The position numbers and the translations under genes were made by a program. A stretch of DNA of 64,000 bases from Firmicutes bacterium HGW-Firmicutes-1. Lineage in GTDB: Bacteria; Bacillota; Clostridia; Lachnospirales; Vallitaleaceae. The notes beneath the pieces are model-generated. The model was given only the letters and a program-made list of their open reading frames with translations. It did not search any database and was not told where the DNA came from. Positions 48,301 through 56,534 of this stretch are shown here, in pieces (within the stretch, counting starts at the first letter, position 1; every line of letters begins with the position of its first letter). The DNA lies in NCBI GenBank assembly GCA_002841625.1, contig PHAG01000008.1, positions 224,708 through 288,707 on the forward strand, given 5' to 3'.

Positions 48301-48911
48301 AGGAGACTACTATTTATGTAGAATATCAATTATTTGAAGAAAGAACTGGAGATCAACATATTATTGTGAGAATGGAGAAACCTACGGAAGGTATATGGAC
48401 TATCACGATATTTGGAGATTTGATTGTAGATGGCAGAGTAGACGTTTGGTTGCCAAGAGAAGGCTTTATTAAAGAAGAAACTGTTTTTTTAATGCCTGAT
48501 CCATATATAACAGTTACATTTCCATCAACCTCAATTGGACTTATAACTACAGGAGCCTATAATCATCAAAGTGGGAGCTTATATCTTTCGTCAGGAAGAG
48601 GCTTAACTAGAGATGTGGAATTGAAGCCGGATTTGGTAGCACCTGGTGTAAATGTTATTGGACCATTGCCAGGTAACCGTTTTGGTACTATGACTGGAAC
48701 AAGTGTCAGCGCAGCAATAACAGCTGGTGCGGGAGCATTATTACTTGAATGGGGTATTGTATTAGGAAATGATAGGAATATGTATACGGAAAAAGTATTG
48801 ACTTATTTAATTAGAGGTGCTACGAGGAGGGACAATATTATTTATCCAAATAGAGAATGGGGATATGGGGCGTTAAATTTATTAGGTACCTTTGAAGGGT
48901 TAAAAGGATAG
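45396..48911 (+). CDS. tandem S8 subtilase, CspBA-like
   Basis: A 1171-residue fusion of two subtilisin-like peptidase units, each of about 560 residues including a prodomain-like start and a jelly-roll insert. Both triads appear intact by motif: D127 (DSGID), H194 (GHGTHVAG), S508 (GTSMATP), and D712 (DSGID), H779 (GHGTFLAG), S1103 (GTSVSAA); the oxyanion Asn is in GAGNEG and AAGNEA. There is no signal peptide. The layout matches CspBA of Clostridioides, which processes the germination hydrolase SleC, but there the second unit is catalytically dead. Csp-type spore function is likely, not proven. The GAGGA site is unusually close to the ATG. Confidence 0.9.
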   Translation: MTNQKIGNQLNLSLSLPVNEREKSDFLSTGFNEVTNTWEIIVKYNGDLSVIQDDVISIDRLTNQYAIVVVPEQNISKLANYSQIEFIEKPKQLAFELQESKRAACITPVQIGFPNLSGEGVLLGIIDSGIDYRHPDFINEDGTTRIVSILKINDALNLDNPSIEYTREQINEALRQPTETEALAIVPTIDVIGHGTHVAGIAGGNGRGSNGQYRGVAYESEFIIVQLSETGAQPFVKTTELMKGIAYVVNTAQALNKPVAINISYGNNYGSHDGSSLLETFIDDMSNVWKNVIVIGAGNEGAAAHHYENTIEEDETQVVEIAVSNSEKDVYIQLWKSYSDDFLIEVEAPNGQKSGFIKPLLGTQQFNLMQTQVAVFFGEPSPYNNDQEIYFQLIPNQEFIAEGTWKINIQGVKIVRGTYNLWLPTASTLNLYTRFLQPETRTTLTVPSTATNVITVGGYNQGINSIASFSGRGYTREINLIKPNLVAPAVDIMSAVPGGGYDTKTGTSMATPFVTGASALLMQWGIVQGNDPFLYGEKVKAFLQKSARRDESLRSYPNPDWGYGSLCLENVFENGVSAVISTNTVSINELENTNNQVDASTITTIGENCKEAIISSDYIDLIIEYTDTLDEIINRYDPDCIQIIDDQFAILHIKVEDCAEQIQSEGFGYRSLFPALIGPYGKSALSSSGILTFHTQPYVPLRGQNTLIGIVDSGIDYTHKVFTYEDNTTKIMYLWDQTIQGNPPENFEYGTEYSSEDINRALASSNPLEVVPSTDTSGHGTFLAGAAAGREDQQADFIGAAPDADLIVVKLKQAKQCLMDYYIINNQEQDIYQSTDLILGVKYLAEKSKELGRPISIIIGLGSNNSSHDGSSMTETFLLNVAKRRGNVVTVAAGNEANKGHHYYNFFLPNEASKNVEINVAKDEEGFILSIWNHAPDKMSIAITSPTGEYIDKIPARLQQAQDIKLVLEETTIYVEYQLFEERTGDQHIIVRMEKPTEGIWTITIFGDLIVDGRVDVWLPREGFIKEETVFLMPDPYITVTFPSTSIGLITTGAYNHQSGSLYLSSGRGLTRDVELKPDLVAPGVNVIGPLPGNRFGTMTGTSVSAAITAGAGALLLEWGIVLGNDRNMYTEKVLTYLIRGATRRDNIIYPNREWGYGALNLLGTFEGLKG

Positions 48912-48934
48912 ATATAAATAAGTAAGTTAAAAAA

Positions 48935-48959
48935 AGATGTTGGGTTTATTCAACATCTT
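48935..48959 (+). terminator. terminator hairpin, left copy (subtilase gene)
   Basis: The stem AGATGTTGGGTTTATTCAACATCT is the natural end of the subtilase transcript, but its T-run has been replaced by the start of palindromic element copy 3. A nearly identical hairpin with T-run stands at 49153. Confidence 0.65.
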
Positions 48960-49152
48960 AGGCTGTCGACAAAAGCATTTTTTCTGATAGGTGTGTACTC
49001 ATTATTGGCAGTAAGTGTTCATTTTTCTGGCCTTACCCTTCGGTCGGTCAAGCGAAAAATGAACACTTACTGCCTTTGGTATTCATCTAGAAGAAAAAAT
49101 GCTTTTATCTCTGTTTCGTTAATTGATAATTAATTAAATTGTCAATAACCTG
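48960..49152. repeat. palindromic core element, copy 3
   Basis: It is closely similar to copy 1 across the element: outer arms 48971-48985 and 49089-49106, inner arms 49007-49026 and 49055-49074, core 49027-49054 with a few substitutions. The right end has about 25 additional AT-rich bases. It is flanked by two copies of the same terminator hairpin, as copy 1 is. No coding frame. Confidence 0.8.
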
Positions 49153-49180
49153 AGATGTTGGGTTTATCCAACATCTTTTT
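49153..49180 (+). terminator. terminator hairpin, right copy
   Basis: The stem AGATGTTGGGTTTATCCAACATCT plus TTTTT repeats the 48935 hairpin with one difference (the loop-side T/C), and is a complete intrinsic terminator. Confidence 0.75.
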
Positions 49181-49266
49181 ATATACAACACATAAGAATC
49201 TCTTGGTTGTTGTATATATTTGTAAAATGATCTATAATGGATTGATACGAAATGGAGGAAAAAACC

Positions 49267-50520
49267 ATGAAAAAGGTAGGAATTACATTGTTTTTATTGG
49301 CTTGTACACTTGTCTTTGTAAGTTGTAAGCTTTCAGATAAAGAAAAATTGAACGAGGAAGCATATCTACTCTATGCTTCTAAGGATTATAATGGGGCAAT
49401 TGAAAGCTATACAAAGGCGATAGAAAGCTACCCGGATTATTCGGATTTTTATACAAATAGAGGAATGGCTTACCATGAAGTTGGTGAGAATGATTTTGCA
49501 ATGAAGGATTTAGATAAAGCAATTGAGCTTGATCCAAAAAGTCCTGAAGCTTACGGGAATAGAGGATATGTGAACCTAGCTTTAGGTTATAACAATGCTG
49601 CTGGGGAAGATTTGAATAAAGCATTAGAGTTAAAGAGCAAATTTGAATCAAAGGACAGTTTAATGCTTACCTATTTAAATATGGGAACGTTAAAAAGTAT
49701 TCTTGGAGAAAAAGATGAAGCCTTAGAATGGTATGATAAAGCAATAGCTATAGGTATTGAGGATCCAGGTGTATACAATGCTAAGGGAATGGTGCTGAAA
49801 GATTTACTAAGATATGAGGAAGCCTTAAGTTATTTTAACAAAGCCTTAGAGGTCGATGAGAGCTTTGCATATGCCTATAGTAATCGAGCAAATGTGTATT
49901 TAATTCAAGGAGAATTAGATCTTGCAATGTCAGATATATCAACTGCCTTAAAAATTGATCGAAATATTCCGCAGAGTTATATTATCAAAGGACAGATTTT
50001 AAGTGCACTTGATAATCCAGAGGAAGCAATTAAAGTATATTCAACTGCAATATCGATTTGGCCAGGGTATTCAGAAGCGTATTTTCAACGTGGTACTGTA
50101 TATTTTAATAGTGGAAATTATGCAGAAGCGATATTTGATTATACCTTTGCTACAGATTATGGTCAAATGGAAGGATATAAAGGTAAGGGGAAGGTATTTC
50201 GAAAAATAGGACAGTACGAAGATGCAATCACTAGTTTTAGTAAATACTTAGAAGTAGTAGGGGATGACCCTAATATTTTCATGGAGCTAGGGATGACCTA
50301 TCAAGCAATGAAAGCGTATGATAAAGCGCTAGCGTCATTTGATAGAGTGATTAGCTTAACAAAGGATTTTGCTGACCCGTATATTTTAAAGGGCTTGACC
50401 TACGAAGAAATGGGAAAATATAGCGAAGCCATCCGTATGTTTGATAAGGCGATCGAGATTGAACCAGAAAATCAAACAGCGATAGATGAAAAGAAACATA
50501 TACAAGAAACATATCAATAG
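49267..50520 (+). CDS. TPR-repeat lipoprotein
   Basis: A 417-residue exported lipoprotein (lipobox VFVSC, C20) followed almost entirely by tetratricopeptide repeats, about ten to eleven 34-residue units (recurring A...YxxxGxxxxAxxDxxKAIELDP). TPR superhelices act as protein-binding scaffolds at the outer membrane face. No catalytic domain is present. ATG 49267 has GGAGG 8 nt upstream; the ATG five codons earlier lies over that site. It stands alone after element copy 3 and is 60 bp before hflX. Confidence 0.88.
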   Translation: MKKVGITLFLLACTLVFVSCKLSDKEKLNEEAYLLYASKDYNGAIESYTKAIESYPDYSDFYTNRGMAYHEVGENDFAMKDLDKAIELDPKSPEAYGNRGYVNLALGYNNAAGEDLNKALELKSKFESKDSLMLTYLNMGTLKSILGEKDEALEWYDKAIAIGIEDPGVYNAKGMVLKDLLRYEEALSYFNKALEVDESFAYAYSNRANVYLIQGELDLAMSDISTALKIDRNIPQSYIIKGQILSALDNPEEAIKVYSTAISIWPGYSEAYFQRGTVYFNSGNYAEAIFDYTFATDYGQMEGYKGKGKVFRKIGQYEDAITSFSKYLEVVGDDPNIFMELGMTYQAMKAYDKALASFDRVISLTKDFADPYILKGLTYEEMGKYSEAIRMFDKAIEIEPENQTAIDEKKHIQETYQ

Positions 50521-50580
50521 AGCATATTATTTTTATTCCAAACCGATACTAAGGATAAGGAATAAGATATGGAGGTAATT

Positions 50581-51837
50581 ATGACAGAAGAGGTTAAGCG
50601 TCATGTGGAAGAACGAGTTATTTTAGTAGCAATATCAATGCAAAGACAAGAAGCAGAAACACAAGCATCAATAGAAGAGTTAGAAGATTTGGTGAAAACT
50701 GCGGGAGCAATTACAGTTGGCGTCGTAATTCAAAATAGAGACAAATTTCATCCAGGTACTTATGTCGGGAAAGGTAAGATCGAAGAGATCAGGGAAGAGA
50801 TTGAAAGAACGAATGCAACAGGTATTATTTGTGATGATGAATTATCACCTGCCCAGCTTAGAAATCTTGAAAGCGAATTAAATGCAAAGGTAATTGATAG
50901 AACAATATTAATTTTAGATATCTTTGCTAAGCATGCACATACAAAAGAAGGTAAGCTTCAAGTAGAGTTGGCACAACTAAAATTCACCTTGTCAAGGCTT
51001 GCTGGGCTAGGAGCAAGCTTATCTAAATTAGGTGGGGGAATTGGAACAAGAGGCCCTGGTGAAAAAAAACTGGAAATGGATCGAAGATACATTAGAGATC
51101 GAATCGGTATATTAAAAGATGAATTAGAGGAAATGAAAAGGCATAGAGATATGTTGCGCGAAGGCAGGAAAAATATTGGGAAGCCAATGATTGCAATTGT
51201 AGGGTATACGAATGCGGGAAAATCAACAATTTTAAATCAATTAACAGATGCTGGAGTACTGCAAGAAGATAAGCTTTTTGCAACCCTAGATCCAACAACA
51301 AGAAATCTTAGTTTGCCAGATGGTAAGGAAATCATGTTGACAGATACGGTTGGTTTTGTAAGAAAACTACCCCATCATTTGATACAAGCTTTTAAGTCTA
51401 CACTTGAAGAAGCGGCATTTGCCGACATATTGCTTCATGTAGTTGATAGTTCTAGTCCTCAAGCTAGTCGTCATATTGAGGTTGTATATGAAACCTTAGA
51501 AAAACTTGGAGCTGGTGATAAACCAGTATTAACATTGTTTAACAAGATTGATAAAGAAGGTGCAGACACTTCTCTTAAGGATTTGAAGGCTTTTAAGACA
51601 GTTAATATGTCTGCTATTAATAGTGTTGGTTTTGACGAAATGTTAAAAATACTAGAAGATAAATTGCAAGAGGATAAAATTTTGATTAAGACAACGATAC
51701 CCTACGATCAAGGGAGTACGCTTCAAGCGATACGTGTGTATGGACAAATACTAAAAGAATCCTATGAAAATGATGGTACTTATATTGAAGCATATGTAGA
51801 TCACTTTCTTCTTAACAAATACAATTTATCAATTTAA
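50581..51837 (+). CDS. hflX: ribosome-splitting GTPase HflX
   Basis: A 418-residue GTPase of the OBG-HflX family. The N-terminal HflX domain (GTYVGKGKIEEI, DDELSPAQLRNLE, RTILILDIFAKHA), the linker GGGIGTRGPGEKKLE, and the G domain with G1 GYTNAGKST, G3 DTVGF, G4 NKID and a short C-terminal domain are all present. HflX splits or rescues stalled 70S/50S ribosomes. ATG 50581 with GGAGG 5 nt upstream is chosen over ATG 50569, which lies at the ribosome site. Confidence 0.95.
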   Translation: MTEEVKRHVEERVILVAISMQRQEAETQASIEELEDLVKTAGAITVGVVIQNRDKFHPGTYVGKGKIEEIREEIERTNATGIICDDELSPAQLRNLESELNAKVIDRTILILDIFAKHAHTKEGKLQVELAQLKFTLSRLAGLGASLSKLGGGIGTRGPGEKKLEMDRRYIRDRIGILKDELEEMKRHRDMLREGRKNIGKPMIAIVGYTNAGKSTILNQLTDAGVLQEDKLFATLDPTTRNLSLPDGKEIMLTDTVGFVRKLPHHLIQAFKSTLEEAAFADILLHVVDSSSPQASRHIEVVYETLEKLGAGDKPVLTLFNKIDKEGADTSLKDLKAFKTVNMSAINSVGFDEMLKILEDKLQEDKILIKTTIPYDQGSTLQAIRVYGQILKESYENDGTYIEAYVDHFLLNKYNLSI

Positions 51838-51952
51838 TTATTTTGTATTTTATCTAGTTTGGTTATAGGCATAGATTGCTGTATTTCACAGAAAATTCGA
51901 CGACAACAGGTAAATATAAAAAATATATAGGACATAATGACTAATTTGAAAA

Positions 51953-52000
51953 ACACTATATATTGTGGTTATTTTGTAAAATGCCCACACTATATGGTGT
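51953..52000. promoter_or_regulatory. tandem NrdR boxes
   Basis: ACACTATATATTGTGG (51953-51968) and ACACTATATGGTGT (51987-52000) resemble the NrdR consensus ACACwATATmTwGTGT. Their centres are about 33 bp apart, close to three helical turns, as expected for cooperative NrdR binding. They lie just upstream of the nrdD promoter, so NrdR likely represses this operon when dATP is high. Confidence 0.75.
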
Positions 52001-52007
52001 TTTTTGA

Positions 52008-52037
52008 TTGACTTAAACCCTGATACTGTGATATATT
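52008..52037 (+). promoter_or_regulatory. promoter of nrdD operon
   Basis: TTGACT at 52008-52013 and TATATT at 52032-52037 with 18-bp spacing, 48 nt before the nrdD ATG and directly after the NrdR boxes. Confidence 0.65.
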
Positions 52038-52085
52038 ATTCTCAACAGAATTTATATATGGAAGGTATTGGAAGGAGAAAGAATT

Positions 52086-54464
52086 ATGTTTAATGTAGTA
52101 AAACGAGACGGGGAAAATACAAGCTTTCAGTTACAAAAGATTAAGGATGCGGTTATTAAATCCTTTGTAGCAACAGAAAAAACATATACAGACGAGATTA
52201 TGGATATTCTAGTGTTACGTGTCACTGCTGACTTTCAATCTAAGATAGCAAACAATCAAATTACGGTTGAAGATATCCAAGACAGTGTTGAAAGAGTGCT
52301 TGAACAGACTGGTTATACGGATGTTGCAAAAGCTTATATTCTTTATAGACGTCAAAGAGAAAAGATACGTAATATGAAGTCAACCATACTTGACTACAAA
52401 GAAATTGTTGATAATTATGTGAATGCGCAAGATTGGCGAGTAAAAGAAAATTCAACTGTGACTTATTCAGTTGGAGGACTCATTCTTCATAATTCAGGAG
52501 CTGTTACAGCTAATTATTGGTTATCCGAAGTATATGACGACGAAATAAGCAATTCCCATAGAAATGGGGATTTACATATTCATGATTTATCAATGTTAAC
52601 AGGATATTGTGCAGGCTGGTCCTTAAAGCAACTGATACAAGATGGCTTAGGTGGAATTCCTGGTAAGATTACCTCGGCTCCTGCTGGACATTTATCTACT
52701 TTATGTAATCAAATGGTTAACTTCTTAGGGATTATGCAAAATGAATGGGCTGGAGCACAAGCATTTTCCTCCTTTGATACCTATTTAGCACCTTTTGTAA
52801 AGGTTGATAATTTATGCTATAAAGAAGTTAAGCAATGTATTCAATCCTTCATATTTGGTGTGAATACGCCAAGTAGATGGGGAACACAATCTCCTTTTTC
52901 TAATATAACGTTAGATTGGAAGGTTCCACATGATTTGGCAGAGCTACCTGCACTAGTAGGTGGGGAGGAACTTGATTTTAAATATAAAGATTGTCAAACA
53001 GAAATGGATATGATTAATAAAGCATACATTGAAATTATGATCGAGGGGGATGCTAATGGAAGAGGCTTTCAATATCCAATTCCAACCTATTCAATCACAA
53101 AAGAATTCGATTGGGCAGAAACAGAAAATAATCGCTTATTATTTGAAATGACAGCTAAATATGGTACTCCATACTTTTCAAACTATGTAAACAGTGATAT
53201 GGAACCAAGTGATATTAGAAGCATGTGTTGTAGACTAAGATTAGATTTAAGAGAGTTACGTAAAAAACAAGGTGGATTTTTTGGTTCAGGTGAAAGCACA
53301 GGTTCAGTTGGTGTTGTAACGATTAATCTTCCTAGAATAGCATATTTATCAAAAAACCAAGAAGAATTTTATACCCGTTTAGATCGTATGATGGATGTGA
53401 GTGCAAGATCGTTAAAAACGAAGAGACAAGTTATTGATAAGTTGTTACAAGAAGGTCTATATCCATATACACGAAGATATTTAGGAACCTTTGACAATCA
53501 TTTTTCTACGATAGGATTAGTCGGGATGAATGAAGCAGCATTAAATGCATGCTGGATTGGAAAAGACTTAACCAATAAAGATGCGCAAGCCTTTGGCCTT
53601 GATGTCATTGATCATATGAGAGAGCGCTTAGCAGATTATCAAGTAGAATATGGTGATTTATACAATTTAGAGGCAACACCTGCTGAGTCAACTAGTTATC
53701 GTTTGGCAAAGCATGATAAGATGCATTGGCCACTCATTATTACTGCAGGTAAAAGTGGGACAACACCTTATTATACCAATAGTACAAATCTTCCAGTGGA
53801 TTATACGAGTGATATTTTTGATGCATTAGATATACAAGATCAATTTCAAACACGCTATACATCGGGAACAGTGTTTCATGCTTTCTTAGGAGAAAAGGTA
53901 TCAGATTGGAAGGCTGCAGCTAAGTTAGTTAAAGTAATTTCAGAAAATTATAAGCTTCCATATTATACAATATCTCCAACGTATTCAATATGTAAGGACC
54001 ATGGTTACTTGAGCGGTGAACAATATACTTGCCCGCATTGTAAAACAGAAACAGAGGTTTATTCAAGAATCACTGGATATTATAGACCGATCAGACATTG
54101 GAATGATGGAAAAGCGCAAGAATTTAAAGAGAGAAAATCTTATGAGCCAGATATTGAAGGGTATCAAAACAAGGCGTTGGAAGAAGTTGCAGTAGCTGAA
54201 AGCCCAGGAATCTATAGTGAATCAAGTGAGGATACTAAAAAGCTTTTATTTACAACTAAGACATGCCCTAACTGTCATGTTGCTAAGGAATATCTTCATA
54301 AGGATTTTATGATTGAAGTGATTGATGCAGAAGAGCATGAATTGTTAACTGAAAAATATAATGTTCGGACTGCTCCAACCCTTATTGTTGTTAGCAATGA
54401 TATTGTTAATAGATATTCAGGTCTATCTAGTATAAGAAAGTATGCAGACGAAATTGAAGATTAA
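52086..54464 (+). CDS. nrdD: anaerobic ribonucleotide reductase NrdD with redoxin tail
   Basis: A 792-residue class III ribonucleoside-triphosphate reductase making dNTPs. An N-terminal ATP-cone (about 1-90) precedes the glycyl-radical domain; the zinc site YTCPHC and the glycyl radical loop RITGYYR (G664) are near the C-terminus. The final about 75 residues are a glutaredoxin/thioredoxin-like domain with TCPNCHVAKEYL and a cis-proline TAPTLIV, an uncommon fusion. It suggests the enzyme is reduced by its own redoxin and not by formate. The activase NrdG is not encoded nearby. ATG 52086 follows AAGGAG by 8 nt. Confidence 0.93.
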   Translation: MFNVVKRDGENTSFQLQKIKDAVIKSFVATEKTYTDEIMDILVLRVTADFQSKIANNQITVEDIQDSVERVLEQTGYTDVAKAYILYRRQREKIRNMKSTILDYKEIVDNYVNAQDWRVKENSTVTYSVGGLILHNSGAVTANYWLSEVYDDEISNSHRNGDLHIHDLSMLTGYCAGWSLKQLIQDGLGGIPGKITSAPAGHLSTLCNQMVNFLGIMQNEWAGAQAFSSFDTYLAPFVKVDNLCYKEVKQCIQSFIFGVNTPSRWGTQSPFSNITLDWKVPHDLAELPALVGGEELDFKYKDCQTEMDMINKAYIEIMIEGDANGRGFQYPIPTYSITKEFDWAETENNRLLFEMTAKYGTPYFSNYVNSDMEPSDIRSMCCRLRLDLRELRKKQGGFFGSGESTGSVGVVTINLPRIAYLSKNQEEFYTRLDRMMDVSARSLKTKRQVIDKLLQEGLYPYTRRYLGTFDNHFSTIGLVGMNEAALNACWIGKDLTNKDAQAFGLDVIDHMRERLADYQVEYGDLYNLEATPAESTSYRLAKHDKMHWPLIITAGKSGTTPYYTNSTNLPVDYTSDIFDALDIQDQFQTRYTSGTVFHAFLGEKVSDWKAAAKLVKVISENYKLPYYTISPTYSICKDHGYLSGEQYTCPHCKTETEVYSRITGYYRPIRHWNDGKAQEFKERKSYEPDIEGYQNKALEEVAVAESPGIYSESSEDTKKLLFTTKTCPNCHVAKEYLHKDFMIEVIDAEEHELLTEKYNVRTAPTLIVVSNDIVNRYSGLSSIRKYADEIED

Positions 54465-54478
54465 AAGGAAAAACGAAG

Positions 54479-55309
54479 ATGAGTTTAGCAGATAAAATTT
54501 TTATAAATATGTGTAAAGATATTATTGATTATGGTTATAGCTCCGAGGGGCAGCAAGTGAGGCCAAAGTGGTCTGATGGAGCTATGGCGCACACCATTAA
54601 GAAATTTGCAGTAGTGAATCGTTATGATTTAAGCTGTGAATTTCCAATGCTTACTCTAAGGCCTACTAATTTAAAGGCGGCTATTGATGAAATCTTATGG
54701 ATTTGGCAAAAGAAATCCAATAATATCAAAGACCTGAATAGTCATATATGGGATAGTTGGGCTGACGAAGGGGGTTCTATTGGTAAGGCATATGGTTATC
54801 AATTAGGAGTTAAGCACAAGTACAGTGAAGGTCTTTTTGATCAAGTTGATAGAGTATTATTTGATTTAATAAACAATCCCTATAGCAGACGTATTATGAC
54901 CAATCTATACAATCATGAGGATTTGCATGAAATGAATTTATATCCTTGTGCCTATAGTATGACGTTCAATGTAGTAGATAATAAGCTTAGTGGAATATTA
55001 AACCAAAGATCTAATGATATATTAGTAGCCAATAACTGGAATGTTGTCCAATATGCGATTTTGCTTCATATGTTTGCACAAGTTTCAGGCCTTGAAGTAG
55101 GAGAGCTCGTACATGTTATAGCAGATGCGCACATCTATGACAGACATATACCAATTGTCAAGGAATTAATCGTTAGAGAGACTTATGAGGCACCTAGACT
55201 GATTATCAATAAAGAAATTAAGAGTTTTTATGATTTTACCGTAGATGATTTTACATTAGAGGGATACAAAGCAGGAGATCAGATTAAAAAAATACCTGTT
55301 GCAGTATAA
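54479..55309 (+). CDS. thyA: thymidylate synthase
   Basis: A 276-residue ThyA enzyme converting dUMP to dTMP with methylene-tetrahydrofolate. The catalytic cysteine is C157 in LYPCAYSMTFNV, then the QRSNDILVANNWNV folate/dUMP region and AHIYDRH. The sequence resembles the longer Firmicute ThyA branch. It lies 15 bp after nrdD and 36 bp before folA, a DNA-precursor operon that should share NrdR control. AAGGA lies before the ATG. Confidence 0.95.
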   Translation: MSLADKIFINMCKDIIDYGYSSEGQQVRPKWSDGAMAHTIKKFAVVNRYDLSCEFPMLTLRPTNLKAAIDEILWIWQKKSNNIKDLNSHIWDSWADEGGSIGKAYGYQLGVKHKYSEGLFDQVDRVLFDLINNPYSRRIMTNLYNHEDLHEMNLYPCAYSMTFNVVDNKLSGILNQRSNDILVANNWNVVQYAILLHMFAQVSGLEVGELVHVIADAHIYDRHIPIVKELIVRETYEAPRLIINKEIKSFYDFTVDDFTLEGYKAGDQIKKIPVAV

Positions 55310-55344
55310 TTGACAATATAAGCTTGAAAGAATGGTGATATGGC

Positions 55345-55857
55345 TTGAATTTTATTGTGGTTGTTGATCAGAATTATGGAATAGGGTACAAAGACAAGTT
55401 ATTAACCCATATACCTGAGGATCTAAAGTATTTTAAGAAAATGACGCTAGGTAAAGTAATTATTATGGGTCGAACAACGCTTGAAGCTTTACCGGGTGGT
55501 AAGACATTACCAGGTAGAACAACGATTGTAATAACAAATAATCTAGATTATCATTTTAAGGGTGTAGTTGTTGCCCATGGATTAGAGGAACTTTTTGAAA
55601 TTTTAAAGCCCTATCGAGATGAAGATATATTTGTAGCTGGTGGTGAGACGATTTATAATCTTCTATTACCATATTGTGAATACGGATATGTTACACATAT
55701 AAAGGCAGAGTTTGAAGCAGATAAACATCTGGCTTGCATAGAACAGCTTGCTGAGTGGGAAAAGATATGGGATAGTGAAGAAAGTAGTCATAATGGGATC
55801 TTTTTTAGTTTCCATAAGTATATCAATCATCAGGTTGTAGATTGGCGAAAATTTTAA
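55345..55857 (+). CDS. folA: dihydrofolate reductase
   Basis: A 170-residue DHFR that regenerates tetrahydrofolate consumed by ThyA. The folate/NADPH pattern is present: IVVVDQNYGIGYKDKLLTHIPEDLKYF at the start, GKVIIMGRTTLEALPG, LPGRTTIVIT and FVAGGETIYNLLL. It begins at TTG 55345 with GGTGAT 5 nt upstream; there is no in-frame ATG near. It ends the nrdD-thyA-folA operon at the hairpin beginning at 55873. Confidence 0.93.
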   Translation: MNFIVVVDQNYGIGYKDKLLTHIPEDLKYFKKMTLGKVIIMGRTTLEALPGGKTLPGRTTIVITNNLDYHFKGVVVAHGLEELFEILKPYRDEDIFVAGGETIYNLLLPYCEYGYVTHIKAEFEADKHLACIEQLAEWEKIWDSEESSHNGIFFSFHKYINHQVVDWRKF

Positions 55858-55872
55858 GTTTTACAAAATATA

Positions 55873-55925
55873 GATCCCATCTCATTTTGGAGTTAATCAA
55901 TCCAAGGTGAGATGCGATCTTCTTA
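55873..55925 (+). terminator. terminator of nrdD-thyA-folA
   Basis: GATCCCATCTCATTTTGG pairs with CCAAGGTGAGATGCGATC over an 11-nt loop and is followed by a T-rich tract. It may also stop the convergent small gene. Confidence 0.7.
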
Positions 55926-55942
55926 TTTAACGAGCTGTTTTT

Positions 55943-56131
55943 CTATGCTTGGTTTTCTTCAATGAATTTCTGTAATTTCGCTGCCTGAATACCTTCTGTT
56001 TCTGCACAGGATTGAAAGAATTCTTTGATTTCCTCATCTTGTATATCATTTGCATAGTTTTTAAAATCTCTAACTTGTTCTTGCGTATCTAGCAATGCTT
56101 TTTTTAAACGATCCAATGTAGATAATTGCAT
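55943..56131 (-). CDS. small helical DUF1657-like protein
   Basis: A 62-residue, two-helix, glutamate/glutamine-rich protein beginning MQLSTLDRLKKALLDTQEQ. It resembles DUF1657-type or ferritin-like small proteins seen in spore formers, but I cannot fix the family. It has a strong AGGAGGA ribosome site 7 nt upstream, which supports it being real. It is convergent with folA. Its function is unknown. Confidence 0.65.
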   Translation of the reverse strand: MQLSTLDRLKKALLDTQEQVRDFKNYANDIQDEEIKEFFQSCAETEGIQAAKLQKFIEENQA

Positions 56132-56255
56132 TTGTAATCCTCCTAATATAAGAAAATCGGCTGAGCTAAGTTAAATTCTCGTTACCTATCTGCCGCTTTT
56201 CCAATTGTTTATGCAGAACTTTCTTGCGTAATAAAACCTAAAACATATGGCTACT

Positions 56256-56310
56256 AACTTTCACTTACATTATTTCATTTTACTTGGTGAAGGCCATGTC
56301 GTGAAAGTTT
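56256..56310 (+). repeat. repeat family C, copy 1
   Basis: A 55-bp imperfect palindrome with end arms AACTTTCAC/GTGAAAGTT and the inner ACTTGGTGAAGGCCATGTC. Copy 2 follows in direct orientation 127 bp later. Both lie in the 403-bp gap before the Tad-like operon, which otherwise shows no gene. Confidence 0.75.
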
Positions 56311-56382
56311 CTTAATGAATAATAAATTCATAAGCTTATTATGTATGAAAATTCAGGGTACTATTCATAATTAACAGTTAAA

Positions 56383-56437
56383 AACTTTCGTTTACATTAT
56401 TTCATTTTACTTGGTGAAGGCCATGTCATGAAAGTTT
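56383..56437 (+). repeat. repeat family C, copy 2
   Basis: It is about 90 percent identical to 56256-56310, with the terminal arms less perfectly paired. It ends 98 bp before the start of the Tad-like operon. It could be a duplicated regulator site or a small mobile palindrome. Confidence 0.75.
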
Positions 56438-56534
56438 ATTAGTATATAAAATAATAAAAAAGTATAGACAATAACTTCCTATTATTTTATAATTATTTCA
56501 AGGGGAAAACTAAATATAAGGGGGAGTTCAAAAC

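Noticed and set aside
56256..56437. CRISPR array
   Set aside because: There are only two 55-bp repeats with imperfect palindrome ends, no regular spacers and no cas genes.
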